Assembly (NCBI GenBank): GCA_015501605.1
Contig: JADNRZ010000015.1
Coordinates: 1 to 64,000 of the forward strand
DNA: 64,000 bases
Reading direction: 5' to 3'
From: Panaeolus papilionaceus
Lineage: Eukaryota; Basidiomycota; Agaricomycetes; Agaricales
The notes under the pieces were generated by a model. The model was not told where the DNA came from. It saw only the letters and a list, made by a program, of their open reading frames with translations, and made no database searches. Shown here piece after piece: positions 14,167 through 25,565 of the stretch. Both the position numbers and the translations under genes were made by a program. Each line of letters opens with the position of its first letter. The stretch's first letter is position 1.

Positions 14167-15369
14167 ATGCGATTCACGACATTCATTACGATTTCAAGCA
14201 TTTTGACAGCTGCGCTCTCGACATCCAATGTCGCAAGCTCATTGCAGGCTCGTCAAGGGGAGATTGTGGTCCTCAGCAGTCCTTCCATCACAGAAACGAG
14301 CTCCAATAGTAAGTCCTTCGTTCTGGCCCACAGCCCCGCGTTCGATTATAGATAATTATTCACGGGCACTATTTTGCAGTTAGGATAGTAGATTTGGAAG
14401 ACCAGCAAGTTTTTTTTCAGCTGCAGTTGAATGGAGGTAAGCAAGCGGTTGAGGAATGTCCGAGCGTTACACCGCGTTCGCGATGTTGATCAAATTCTTT
14501 TGAAGCGACGCCTGGTACATCGGCCTTCAATAAGTTCACTCTGCGATTACAATCTATCCAACAGGAATGTAAGTTGCTTGCAGAAAATTCAGCCTATCAA
14601 AATCTCAAAGTACTCTTCAATGCAGTGCAACAGCTTTTGAGCGGCGTCGCATCTACGTCTGCCAATAACCCAATTTCGACTGACCTTCCAATTCCATTGC
14701 CATCCAGTTCCGAGTCCGTACCATTGGGCTCGACTTCGGTAACGTTGTCAGAGTCGGCTGTAACATCGAGCTTCACCACTTCAACTGTAATCTCATCCTC
14801 TGTTGGTGCGCACTGTTGAAACATGACAATCCTCGTTATTCTGACCTCATCTTTCAGTCATTACTACAGAGACCACAGTTACAGAGCAACAGGGCACATC
14901 TCTGATAGTTGTAACATCCCAAGTCACATCTTCAACAGTCCAAGTAGTCACGATTCAAACGACAGTAGCCAATCCTCCTCCTACCTCAACAGGGGTCGCG
15001 AGGACCTCAGCACCAACGTCTGCCGTTTCGTCTCGGTCACGAGCGACAATAGCTGTGGCATCTGAAACCCCAGTGACTTTGGCCTCCTTCTCAACTACCT
15101 CGGTGCCATCTTTTCCAACATCGTCAGCTGTATCAACTCCAGTGGCAACCGTATCAAGCCCACCTATAATGAGCCAGGTTTCAACGAGGCTCGAAGTCTC
15201 TGGAAATACAAAGTAAGCCATACGCTTTCCTTGATCCATTGCGCGCTAAAATGTTATGTTTAGAGATAAAAGTGTGACAATCATCACATCAGGGACCTCT
15301 TCACAGTTCGCGAACCAATGTCGAGGCTTGGTCGCGGCCTTGGTCCTCGGTTTCTGGTTATGGACATAG
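14167..15369 (+). CDS. Ser/Thr-rich secreted surface protein, probably GPI-anchored
   Basis: No named family. Exons 14167-14308, 14380-14436, 14506-14805, 14858-15212 and 15264-15369 give 319 residues. The N-terminus is a signal peptide (MRFTTFITISSILTAALS) followed by a QARQ processing-like site. The next about 70 residues form a small, probably folded, region (FNKFTLRLQSIQQECKLL, then a leucine-rich amphipathic stretch). After it comes a long Ser/Thr/Val/Pro-rich stalk, expected to be heavily O-mannosylated. The last about 20 residues are hydrophobic (LVAALVLGFWLW) with no charged tail, as in GPI precursors. Architecture resembles fungal adhesin or stalk proteins; function is unknown. Converges on the cytochrome oxidase gene 189 bp away. 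Confidence 0.72.
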
Positions 15370-15558
15370 TTATCTTTTTTTAAACCCCCCTCCTTTCAAA
15401 TTTTGGACACTTTTGTTTTTTGGGTCAGCAATTGGACTGTTAGGTATCACCCCGCAATTGAGACGCGTTGATTTGTTACGGTAGAAACGCAGTGAACAAT
15501 CGCTAATGAATAGTATCATATTGAATGAACGATTTATGGTAGACAGACTACGATTGCC

Positions 15559-16147
15559 TTAAGCGTCGGACATGTCTTTGTTGGTCTGAAAAACAGTCAG
15601 CAAGGCATACTTGTAACAATTTAGGGACGTACATGGGGGTTGAAAAATAGAGAGTTGACGCCCCAAGGGAAGGGCTTGCTCCTCCTGTTCAAGAAATCGT
15701 AAGCAGGGGTCTCTGGCATAACACCGCCATTCTCGTGCTTGATGTGTTCAACGTGGGCAGCATGTTCAACCTCGGCATTGTAAACCCAGGCGACACAGAC
15801 AGCAACTGTTGCATGGTCAGCATCCATAAGAATGAAAGACTTCTAAAATACTTACTGCCAGGAATGCAGACATAGTAACTGCAACAAATAAGCCTGAGTA
15901 ACTGAACGACAGGTGCCTACGTGAAGTGTGCATACCTGATTTTCCTCCAGAGATCGGTGGTTTCTTAAAACGAGTTAAATCATGGAAATTTAATTGTTGA
16001 TAAATAGAACTCACGAGCAGCGTGATGCTGGAGAGCCTTGTCTTCAGCAAGATATTTCTCGAGGGCGCTTTCGCCGGTGGTGGCGAAATTGCGGCGTGGC
16101 ACAGCTCTGGTAAGCTGTCTAACTGAGGAGCGAGCAGCAAACAACAT
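15559..16147 (-). CDS. COX13: cytochrome c oxidase subunit VIa (Cox13-type), mitochondrial
   Basis: Nuclear-encoded accessory subunit of respiratory complex IV, inner mitochondrial membrane. Exons in gene order 16015-16147, 15936-15963, 15856-15878, 15633-15805 and 15559-15585 give 127 residues. The N-terminus is an Arg/Ser-rich presequence (MLFAARSSVRQLTRAVPRR). A single membrane helix lies around residues 55-73 (YYVCIPGIAVCVAWVYN). The conserved C-terminal block RRSKPFPWGVNSLFFNPH is diagnostic. Two internal exons are only 28 and 23 nt. It lies head-to-head with RPN2 across 232 bp. Confidence 0.92.
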
Positions 16148-16379
16148 CCTGATGATATTCCGAACTCTAAAGAGGGATTGAAGGATCTATGAGCTTAAAA
16201 AAAGAGAAAAGACGATGTCGTTGAATGTGAATGGGTCATTTCGGAGAAGGTGAACCTTGTTTGTATTTGTTTGAATTTAAAGATATCGCGTGCAAGGACG
16301 CGTCACCTTTCAGATCATATGTAAGTCTAGTAGGAACAGGATTTCTGCTGAACTTGATCTTTCCCTTCTCCTCCATACA
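16148..16379. promoter_or_regulatory. divergent COX13/RPN2 promoter with ACGCGT
   Basis: 232 bases shared by two divergent housekeeping genes. ACGCGT occurs at 16298-16303 within GGACGCGTCACC, about 77 bases before the RPN2 start. The site is seen; regulation by an MBF-like factor is a guess. Confidence 0.4.
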
Positions 16380-19300
16380 ATGGTCCGTCCTCAATCTTCA
16401 GCAGCTGGTGTCCTCGCGTTACTTCAGGAACCAGACCCAATCTTCAAACAACATGCTCTCAAATCTTTAAATTCAATCGTTCCTCAGTTTTGGGCAGAGA
16501 TATCAGAACAAATCGCATCTATGTACGTATATCATTGTATTGACCCCACGCATACTCATTATGTATAGTGAGGCGTTGTATGAATCAGAAGAACTACCTA
16601 AACCGGCTCGTGACTTGGCTGCTTTAATTGCGAGCAAGGTCTATTACTTCTTGGGCGAGTACGACGAAGCCCTTTCTTTCGCTCTCGGTGCGGGGAACGC
16701 GTTTCAAGCGGAATCTCGCGTTGCTGGCTCCGAGGAATACGTCGAAACTATGATTTGTATGTTGGACCTTTTATATCTGACCCTATTACCCATCGAATAA
16801 CTCATTCGCACAGCTAAGGCTATTGATCAATATATTAAAGCACGGAACGATGAGCAGTCAGGCAAGACAGATAAGATTGACCCTCGACTTGCATCGACTA
16901 TCGAGGGCATCTTCGCTCGGTGTATCAGTGAAGGCGAACTAAAACAGGTGCGTCATCTCCTTCGAATTGATGTTAATCGCATCCCTGATGTTTCCATATA
17001 GGCCATTGGTATTGCTTTGGAAGCCCGCCGCCTGGATATCATCTCCTCCGTTTATTCACAAACTAAAGACGTTTCCCTTCTGTCTTATGCGATGGAAGGA
17101 GCACTCGATACCGGTTTCCCTCTTTCGTACCGCGATCAAGTCCTCCGATTCCTCTTCCCTCTCTTCCCTCAGCTAACCGCACGAGACGGTTCCCCACACG
17201 CACACGCGCTGACAAGACTTTTGATCACTCTAAGTGACCCCGACCTTACAACACCCCTTTTGACCTCCCTTGTAGTCAATGAGCCTTTGTTGGCGTACCA
17301 GTTTGCTTTCGATCTTGTCGAAGGAGGTTCCCAGGACTTCTTAGAAACACTCAAATCTATGCTCCCTGGTGGTGATGAGGTGAGGATACCATTTATTTAA
17401 GCACTTTGCCTAACTCATTCATTATCATTCAGGCAACTAAACCCATTTACGATAAGCTGAAAACTATTCTCACGGGAAAAGAAAGTGTCAAGCTTTACCG
17501 AGAATTCTTGAGGAAGAATAACCAGACCGACATGCTCATCCTGAAAAACACCAAGGTACAGGTTTCATACCTATATGCCGCATTGTTTGATTCTCATCAC
17601 CAACCCAGGATGCGTTGGAACCCCGATCGTCCATTTATCATACTGCGTTGACCCTCCAAAACGCATTTATGCACGCTGGAACAACGACCGACGTCTTCCT
17701 CCACGAGAATCTCGAATGGTTACTGTTGGCTTCCAACTGGTCCAAATTCTCGGCTACTGCTGCACTCGGTGTAATTCACAAGGGATATTTCGAACAAGGA
17801 AAGACTATCTTGAATCCATATCTCCCACAAGCTTCAGGAGAGAGCAACATCGCCGGCGCTAATTTCTCTGAGGGAGGAGCTCTATATGCGCTTGGTCTGA
17901 TTAATGCCGGTTGCGGAAGTGATGTCACCAGTTACTTGCGGGAAGCGCTTCGAGCTGCACAAAATGAAGTTGTTCAGCACGGCGCTGCTCTTGGCCTTGG
18001 TGTAGCGGGTATGGCTTCGAAGAGTATGGAAGCCTTCGACGACCTGAAGACCGTCCTCTTCAGCGACTCGGCTGTTGCCGGTGAGGCTTCAGGCTATGCC
18101 ATGGGGCTCATCATGCTGGGAACCGCTGCATCCGAGCCCGTCAGAGAGATGCTTCAGTACGCTAGGGAGACTGCGCACGAAAAAATTATTCGTGGTCTGG
18201 CCATGGGTGTTGCCTTCATTTTCTATGGGCGCCAGGAAGAAGCGGATGAAACTGTCAAGCTTCTACTGGCGGAGAAGGTATATTTTTCCTCTTGTCACCT
18301 TGATCTGCATTGACAAATTTCTCCCAGGATCCCATTCTCCGTTATGGTGGTGTTTACACTCTCGCCCTCGCCTATGCTGGAACTTCAAATAACGAGGCCG
18401 TTCGAAAATTGTTACACATCGCAGTTTCTGACACCTCTGATGACGTTCGAAGGGCTGCGGTCACTGCGCTTGCCTTCTTGCTCTTTAAGAACCCTTCGCA
18501 AGTCCCTCGAGTTGTTCAACTCTTGAGCGAGAGCTACAACCCCCACGTTCGCTGTGGAGCAACCCTCGCGTTGGGTATTGCATGCGCTGGTACTGGATTA
18601 CAGGTACGAACGCGATCGAATGTGACGAGATCAGAATGCTAATATATGTTTGTTAGGATGCTGTCGAGATTCTAGAGCCCATGACAAAGGACAGCGTTGA
18701 TTTCGTTAAGCAAGGCGCATTCATCGCCCTCGGTATGATCCTCATCGAACAGTCAGAGGCGTCATCTCCCTCTCTTGCCTCTATCCGGGCTAAATATGCA
18801 AAGATCATCTCGGACAAGCACGAAGACCCTATGGCACGCTTTGGTGCTGCAATCGGTCAAGGTTTCATCGACGCGGGAGGAAGGAACGCAACCATCAGTC
18901 TCCAAAGTCGTGCCGGAAGTTCCAACACTAGTGCTATCGTTGGAATGGTCCTCTTCTGTCAGTTCTGGTACTGGTACCCTCTGGCTCACTGCGCAGCTTT
19001 GGCATTCTCTCCGACAGGCATTATTGGCCTTAATGGAGACCTCAAGGTACGCTATAGTGGGTAGTCCTTGCGGTCTGCATCTTTCTAACATACCCCATAG
19101 GCCCCGAAATTCGACTACATTTCTAACGCCAAACCAAGCCTCTTCGCATACCCGTCTTCTACGAAGCCTCCTAAAAAGGAGACTGTGGCAAAAGTGGCTA
19201 CGGCCGTCCTTTCCACCACGGCCAAGGTCAAGGCCAGAGAGAAGAAGAAGGCCGCTGCAGAGGGAGAATCAATGGATATGGTAATCTATGTTGCTCATGA

Positions 19301-19945
19301 TGACGAGAGTACATGCTCATGTCTGAATAGGACAAACCTGAAGAGGCGGATATCGACATGAAGTTGGATGAAAGCTCACCTAAGGATGGTGACGTCTCCC
19401 CTATCACACAATCTGTAGTCAACCTACCTGAAGAATCGAAGGCGTCGACCTCGAAAGCTAAAAAACCAGAGCCAACCTCAGAACTTCGACCCAATTTCTC
19501 ACGAGTAACCCCCGCCCAGTTGCCTTACATCTCATTCCCATCCGATGGTCGATACCAACCTGTGCGAGCCGTTTCCTCCAAGACGCCTCTTTCCAAGACA
19601 GGCAAAGCTGTTATTGCTTCTTCTTCGACACTGGGAGTTGGTTCTGAGAAATACGCGGGTGGTGGAGGGATCTTGATTCTAGCTGACTTGAGACCTGATG
19701 AACCCGCTGAATTCATTGAGATCGAAACTGCGGCTCCAGTTGCTGCCCCTGCACCTGCGTCTCAGCAGCCCGCCGCCCCTTCAAGTTCTCGTCCTCAAGC
19801 GACGGGTCGTCATATCTCTCTGGATGATAGCGCCCCAGAAGCAGCACCACCGGAGCCATTCGAGGTCAGTTCTAAATATAATTGTCTTCGAACAAGGACG
19901 CTGATGTGATCTTCATAATAGTACCCTTTTGACAACGATACATAG
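16380..19945 (+). CDS. RPN2: 26S proteasome regulatory subunit RPN2 (PSMD1)
   Basis: Largest non-ATPase scaffold of the 19S base, in nucleus and cytosol. Eleven exons (16380-16522, 16569-16756, 16814-16947, 17002-17379, 17433-17555, 17609-18277, 18328-18603, 18657-19046, 19101-19280, 19331-19864, 19922-19945) give 1012 residues, normal for Rpn2. A helical N-terminal half is followed by the toroid of proteasome/cyclosome (PC) repeats, each with a GAALGLG- or GLGLA-like turn (17850-18600). Next come a lysine-rich KKK linker and a Pro/Ala-rich tail. The C-terminus PPEPFE/YPFDND matches the known docking peptide for the ubiquitin receptor Rpn13, and it is split by the last intron so that the final 24-nt exon supplies its aromatic end. 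Identity certain. Confidence 0.95.
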
Positions 19946-20104
19946 ATTTAAATCACGCAATCAATACATCATCCCCGTCATCATACTATGTTCTGTTTTC
20001 TTCTCTAATGCAATGTTATTTTCGGGTTTCTATCCGCTTTGTCAGCTGAGATACAGCACAGGGAATTCAAATTCACTTGAACACACTTCCTTTCTCCCAC
20101 TAAC

Positions 20105-21238
20105 ATGACTAACCAGCCTACGTTGCCCCGTGTTGCGATCCTCGATGACTATCAAAACGTCGCACTCCAGGTAGCTGACTGGTCGCCTTTAAAGGATCGT
20201 GCTATCATAGATGTGTATCGCGACACCCTACTATCCAACGATGACCTGGTAAAAAGGCTCGAGCCCTATGATATTATCTGCACCATGCGGGAGAGAACCA
20301 AGTTTTTCCGGTCTTTGCTTGATAGGCTTCCAAGGTTAAGGCAAGGAAAGTTCGATATAGTCTTGAGATAGAAAAGTTGATCCATTTGGACAGATTATTG
20401 ACAACCACGGGCCCTCATAATCGCGGCATTGACCTTGGTTATGCAAAAGAAAAAGGAATCATTGTATCAGGCACCGGGGCGGCAGGAAACGCTACATTGG
20501 AACATATATGGGCGCTAATCCTAGCGACCGTACGACATTTGGTGGTTGAAGACTCCAACACCAAAGCTGGAGCTCCCCAATGGCAAAGCACTCTACCATT
20601 GGGCCTGCATGGGCGGGTAATGGGGCTTGTCGGAGCGGGCAGATTTGGCTCACAAACAGCCAAGGTTAGACGATCGTCTTTAGACAAGATTGGGGAAGCT
20701 GATGGATCAATTTAGATTGCGAAAGCTTTTAATATGAAAGTAATTGCATGGTCGCCAAATTTGACGCCCGAACGCGCAGAAGCTGCTGGTGTCGAATATA
20801 TAGCGACAAAGGAAGAACTTTTCAAACAAAGCGATGTCGTTTCCTTGCATCTGATTCTGTCCGAAAGAACAAAGGGCATTATTACGAAGGACGACTTTGC
20901 TTTGATGAAACCGACAGCCTTCTTTATCAATACTTCAAGAGGGCCATTGGTAGACGAAGCAGCACTCCTGGAGGCTCTCAACAATGAAAGGATTGCAGGT
21001 GCCGGTTTGGATGTTTTTGACATCGAGCCACTTCCTTTGGATCATCCGATTCGAAGGGCAAAGAGGGTCACTCTCAGTCCTCATACGGGTTATTTGAGTG
21101 ATATGCAGTACAAGGTAGGTTCCAAGATTTGTATAAAAATAATTACTAAAATCATATGAAAATTAGGTGTTTTGGGGAGAAACAGTTGAGAACATTGTGA
21201 GTTTCTTGGATGGAAAACCACAACGAATTTTAAGTTGA
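20105..21238 (+). CDS. D-isomer-specific 2-hydroxyacid dehydrogenase
   Basis: NAD(P)-dependent oxidoreductase of the D-2-hydroxyacid dehydrogenase family, probably cytosolic. Exons 20105-20340, 20394-20664, 20716-21114 and 21167-21238 give 325 residues. The Rossmann motif GLVGAGRFGSQTA, the catalytic-arginine block NTSRGPLVDE, AGLDVFDIEPLP with the catalytic glutamate, and SPHTGY with the catalytic histidine are all visible. Substrate is not deducible; relatives act on glyoxylate, hydroxypyruvate, phosphoglycerate or aromatic acids. Intron 1 is best read with a GC donor (AG/GCAAGG at 20341), which keeps the usual LP-x-L-x-LLxTTG spacing. A GT donor six bases earlier would also stay in frame but delete two residues. 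Confidence 0.88.
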
Positions 21239-21483
21239 ACAATGGGATTATTATCACAAAAGAAATGTAAATTCTGTAACATATGAAGAAAGGAATCAAA
21301 AGAAGAGGGAAAAAAAGAGTGACTCAAGCGATGTGACAATATTGGATAAGATCACGAGATGAAAGAGTCACAGAATTGAAAGTTGAAGAAGGGAGGGTTG
21401 TTGGTTTTAGTGGAAATCCCAATTTCTGTTTCTTTCTCTCTTTTCAACCATCTGTGCCACTTCCAATTCACAACTTAACAGAC

Positions 21484-23384
21484 ATGGAAGCAGGAGAATC
21501 TCGTACCATGAAGGCTCGTCGTGATGGTTCGTTAGATCTTATGATCTTCATATCATTCTACTGAACGCGTTTTTCTTGATTAGCCTACAAGGCCAAAGGT
21601 GCCTTGAAGCAGGACGATCTTAGACGTCGTCGCGAAGAGCAGCAAGTTGAGATCCGAAGGCAGAAGCGTGAAGAGAATATCTCGAAGAGGCGTAACTTCC
21701 TCCCCTCTGCAGGTGCCGACTCTGATGATGAGATTGGCGGTGGCAGCTGGGACCCACCCGTGAGCCATCCCTTATTTTATATCGTGTTTCTTCGGGTTTT
21801 AATACATTCTTTCATCATAGCTCGCTGAGGAAATGATTTCTGGTGTTTTTTCTGACGATCCTGACCGTCAACTTGACGCGACCACCAAGTTCCGCAAACT
21901 TCTTTCAAAAGAAAAGAACCCGCCCATCGAGCGTGTTATCGAGTGCGGAGTTGTGCCTCGTTTCGTTGAATTCCTGAAGCATGGTCACTCAATGCTTCAG
22001 GTAAGCACATTCACTTGGTCAAATTCATTATCGATCTCACTTTTTATTCAACTTGGCATTATCAGTTTGAAGCCGCTTGGGCTTTGACCAACATTGCATC
22101 TGGAACCGCAGAGCATACTCAAGTTGTAATCAATGCCCAGGCTGTGCCAGAATTCATTAACCTCCTCTCCTCTCCCGTGCTGGATGTCCGGGAGCAGGCT
22201 GTATGGGCATTGGGTAACATTGCCGGAGATAGCCCACAGTGCAGAGATTACGTCCTTCAACAGGGCGCCCTTCGGCCTTTGCTCACTCTTCTGAGCGAAA
22301 ACCACAAGCTCAGCATGTTGAGAAATGCTACCTGGACTTTGAGCAACTTCTGTCGAGGAAAGCAGCCACAGCCTGATTGGGAACTGGTACGATCTTTATC
22401 TTTCTTCTATTCGCCTTGAATGATGGATACTCATTTTGTTGTCCAGATCTCCCCAGCCCTGACTGTTCTCACCAAGTTGATCTACTCTCTCGACGACGAA
22501 ATCTTGATTGACGCTTGCTGGGCTATTTCTTACCTTTCAGATGGTTCTAACGACAAGATTCAAGCCGTCATCGAATCCGGTGTTTGCAGACGTCTCGTTG
22601 ATCTGCTCCTTCACCAGTCTACCTCTGTTCAAACGCCCGCTCTCCGTTCAGTTGGAAACATCGTCACCGGTGACGACCTCCAGACTCAAGTCGTCATTGC
22701 TTCTGGTGCTCTCCCTGCCCTTCTCTCTCTTCTCTCATCCCCTAAGGATGGTATCCGTAAGGAGGCATGCTGGACGATATCCAACATTACAGCTGGATCG
22801 CCACCTCAAATCCAGGCCGTGATCGACGCCAATATCATTCCTCCTCTTATCAACATCCTTTCGAACGCAGACTTCAAGACTCGCAAGGAAGCCTGCTGGG
22901 CCATCTCGAATGCCACCTCTGGCGGTCTTCAGGAGCCCCAACAGATTCGTTACTTAGTTTCCCAAGGTTGCATCAAGCCTCTGTGCGATCTCCTTACAAT
23001 GATGGACAACAAAATCATTCAGGTTGCTCTTGATGGTCTGGACAATATTCTCAAGATCGGTGAACAGGATAAGCTTGCTGCAGGACCTGGCGCAGTTAAC
23101 CAGTATGCCATGTACGTCGAGGAAGCTGGAGGCATGATAACCATCCACAACCTCCAACAACACGACAACTTGGAGATCTACAAGAAGGCTTTCAACATCA
23201 TGGAGAAGTATTTCCCCGATGATGAAGATATCGATGCTTCTATCAGTGCTCCTGCTGTTGACGCCTCTGGTGCATTCGCTGTGAGTTTTTTCCCAGTTGC
23301 TTTCGTTTGGATCTTTGCTCACATACCCTCTAGTTCCACAGCGATATGAACGCACCTCAAGGAGGCTTCACCTTCGGCCAATGA
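21484..23384 (+). CDS. SRP1: importin subunit alpha (karyopherin alpha)
   Basis: Adaptor that binds classical nuclear localisation signals and importin beta. Exons 21484-21526, 21584-21759, 21821-22000, 22066-22386, 22447-23280 and 23334-23384 give 534 residues, the family length. The N-terminal importin-beta-binding domain is rich in Arg/Lys ([19 protein letters not shown]). Armadillo repeats follow with the conserved W-x-x-x-N ladder (for example [48 protein letters not shown]). The acidic C-terminal segment and the terminal GGFTFGQ suit the CAS/exportin-binding end. Identity certain. Confidence 0.96.
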
Positions 23385-23955
23385 TTTTCCGGTTGTCTCC
23401 AAAAGTCGTGGTTTATTGTCTTTTCATTGTCATTTCTACTTACGATCCATATACTACTCTTGTGTAACGCATCATCATCATCGACTCACATCAGCTCAAG
23501 GCTGATAATGAATGTCTATATATTCCTTAGTCCAGCGCTCATTCCCCATTTCTTTCTTCTATGCCTCCTAGTTTTCCATCCATCAACCAGATAATTTCTC
23601 CTTACAGTTCTTTCATTCTTACTGGGTCTGGATTGCTGCAAATCTTCAAACAAAAGTCATGAACTACTACTACTCGATGATGACATGCTAGATATTGTTG
23701 TACTGTTCCTCGAGCACTTATATTTTTTTTCTTTAAACACACATACAATGTACTTTCATTCCCAATGATTTTTACGAAGCATGACCCCAGTAAAACTCTT
23801 GAGACCAATTTAGGAAAAAAGACTTGGCCGCGTGTTGCAATACTGGACAATCAATCATTGCTTGTTAGCCTTCTTTTCATGACCATCTGAGCTCGGATTG
23901 TCTACCTCAACCTCTAGCTTGACGACAAATACTCCATAGGCAACTTCAAAGAAGC
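23385..23955. other. intergenic between importin alpha and LSM5
   Basis: 571 bases: a T-rich 3' flank with repeated CATCATCATCATCG near 23470, then an AT-rich spacer. A chance minus ORF (23602-23850) has no support. No gene seen. Confidence 0.45.
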
Positions 23956-24461
23956 ATGGCCTCCCAGGTTCTACCTTTAGGTATAACCACCGGTATTCTA
24001 GTCCATGCACAGCTCAAATTCATGCTCGGTTGACAGAACTCATCGACAAGTGCATTGGCTCAACTATCTGGGTCATTATGAAAAGTGAACGTGAGTTTAC
24101 AGGTACACTGATGGGGTTTGATGACTACGTTAGTGAGTATTATAATTAATGGTCGTCGAGAACCATGCCCTTAGGCGGGATGGGATATATGCTAATACAC
24201 TGTGCGTCACAAAAACAGATATTGTATTGGAGGACGTCGTTGAATAGTAAGTAGGCCATAGCAGACATTACATCGTATGTCTATCGACTGATCCATGACT
24301 CTTCCAGCGAAATCACTGCGCAGGGAGTGAAAAAGACTAACCTTGCACAAACCTTGCTAAACGGAAGTAATATTGCAATGGTGCGTTCTCAGGTCTGGTT
24401 TCCAGCTCATGTGCTGATATTCATCTAGTTGGTACCTGGAAGTGAAGGCCCAGGATATTGA
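23956..24461 (+). CDS. LSM5: U6 snRNA-associated Sm-like protein LSm5
   Basis: Member of the LSm2-8 ring (U6 snRNA stability, splicing) and LSm1-7 ring (mRNA decay). It is missed by ORF scanning because it is split into five tiny exons: 23956-23980, 24037-24132, 24219-24246, 24308-24380 and 24429-24461, giving 84 residues. Start MASQVLPL then ELIDKCIGS. The Sm1 motif is [19 protein letters not shown] and the Sm2 motif [13 protein letters not shown], in the order and spacing of LSm5. It ends SEGPGY-stop, close to the usual GGEGP ending. All introns have GT donors and AG acceptors. Identity is certain from the two motifs and the LSm5-specific start. Confidence 0.93.
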
Positions 24462-25005
24462 ATTCATGTCTCTCGGTGATAGTTGTCCGGACATTTAGAT
24501 TGTACAATATGGTGTGACAATCTCAAGGAAGTGGAAAAAGACTTGAAATGCATTTCAGCCAGTAAGGAGCTTCTGTCCCACTGTGAACACATCAGGAAGA
24601 TAAGGTAACGGGAGGTCCACTAATTCTGCACGCTATGTATTATCAGCTCGATATATGCTTCCGGGAGTAGGACTTGACTGGCTTTTTGTTTGGATATATT
24701 CACGATACAGGTAAATCACACGCGCAATGCTTTACACTCAATTGAAGTAAAGCTCGTTTATTTTATGACGATAATAAAACAATACTAAGGGTTAGACACA
24801 TGCTCGAATTTCGTGGATATGACTTTTGGACTCGAAACGAGGCCTTGATACTGGGAAGATTCTTCAAAAAGTCTAAACTGAATCAGAATTGGGACGCGTC
24901 GGAAGTTGATCACGTGAGAGGGAGACACGGAAAGAAATTTGGGATGCCTTAGGACAGGGTTTTGTATCTTGACTTGACTCTTAAATTAACTACTCTTAGG
25001 TCAAG
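24462..25005. promoter_or_regulatory. bS16m upstream region with ACGCGT and CACGTG
   Basis: 544 bases between LSM5 and bS16m. ACGCGT lies at 24894-24899 and the palindrome CACGTG at 24911-24916, about 90 bases before the bS16m start. CACGTG is the E-box bound by bHLH factors such as Cbf1. Sites are seen; function is inferred. No gene found in the remainder. Confidence 0.4.
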
Positions 25006-25408
25006 ATGACAATTCGACTTCGTATGGCTATGCATGGCATTCGCCATCGCAAAATTTTCCACATTGTTGCTGTTGACAGCAGTCTGCGACGCGACGCCAA
25101 ACCAGCAGAGTTACTTGGTATTTATGACCCCCACAACCACGCCGCGCAGAATCCCCGTGTTGTTCAGTGGAGTGTCGACAGGATACGGTATTGGTTGAGC
25201 GTTGGAGCGACACCAAGCAAATCAGTGGTTAAACTGCTAGAATTGGTACGCTATGTTCATTACACCAATACACATGTTCTCAGATTCGATTCCAATATAG
25301 GGTGGAGTGCTCAAACCAGGTTCACCATACGCTTCCAGGAAAACAACTCCAAAGCACCCTGTACCATCCACTTCGGAAGCTCAAAAGGCCACGTCTGCGA
25401 GCGCATGA
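25006..25408 (+). CDS. MRPS16: mitochondrial small-subunit ribosomal protein bS16m
   Basis: Structural protein of the mitochondrial ribosome small subunit. Exons 25006-25245 and 25301-25408 give 115 residues. The bS16 fold is recognised from TIRLRMAMHGIRHRKIFHIV, the DPHNH block replacing the bacterial G-x-Y-N-P loop, and DRIRYWLSVGATPSK followed by a short leucine helix. After the intron comes a Pro/Lys/Ser-rich extension (GGVLKPGSPYASRKTTPKHP), usual for mitochondrial forms. The acceptor at 25300 (AATATAG) was chosen because the earlier CAG breaks the frame. Mitochondrial location follows from this extension and family practice. Converges on the ACBP gene, 157 bp away. Confidence 0.87.
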
Positions 25409-25565
25409 GCTCATCTTCATGCCAATCACACCCATGATGCAACAGTATACCGACTTTCGTTGACACCAACACTTTGTATCAGGAACTCCAACCTGTTTTC
25501 ATATCCTATTCGTCACTTTATATAGCAAGTTATTGCAACACTTGTACTACAATAATGCTCCGTTC

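Noticed and set aside
20439..20687. Antisense ORFs within the dehydrogenase, importin and MTR10 genes
   Set aside because: Mirror frames of well-supported exons, with Ser/Arg/Leu-biased composition.
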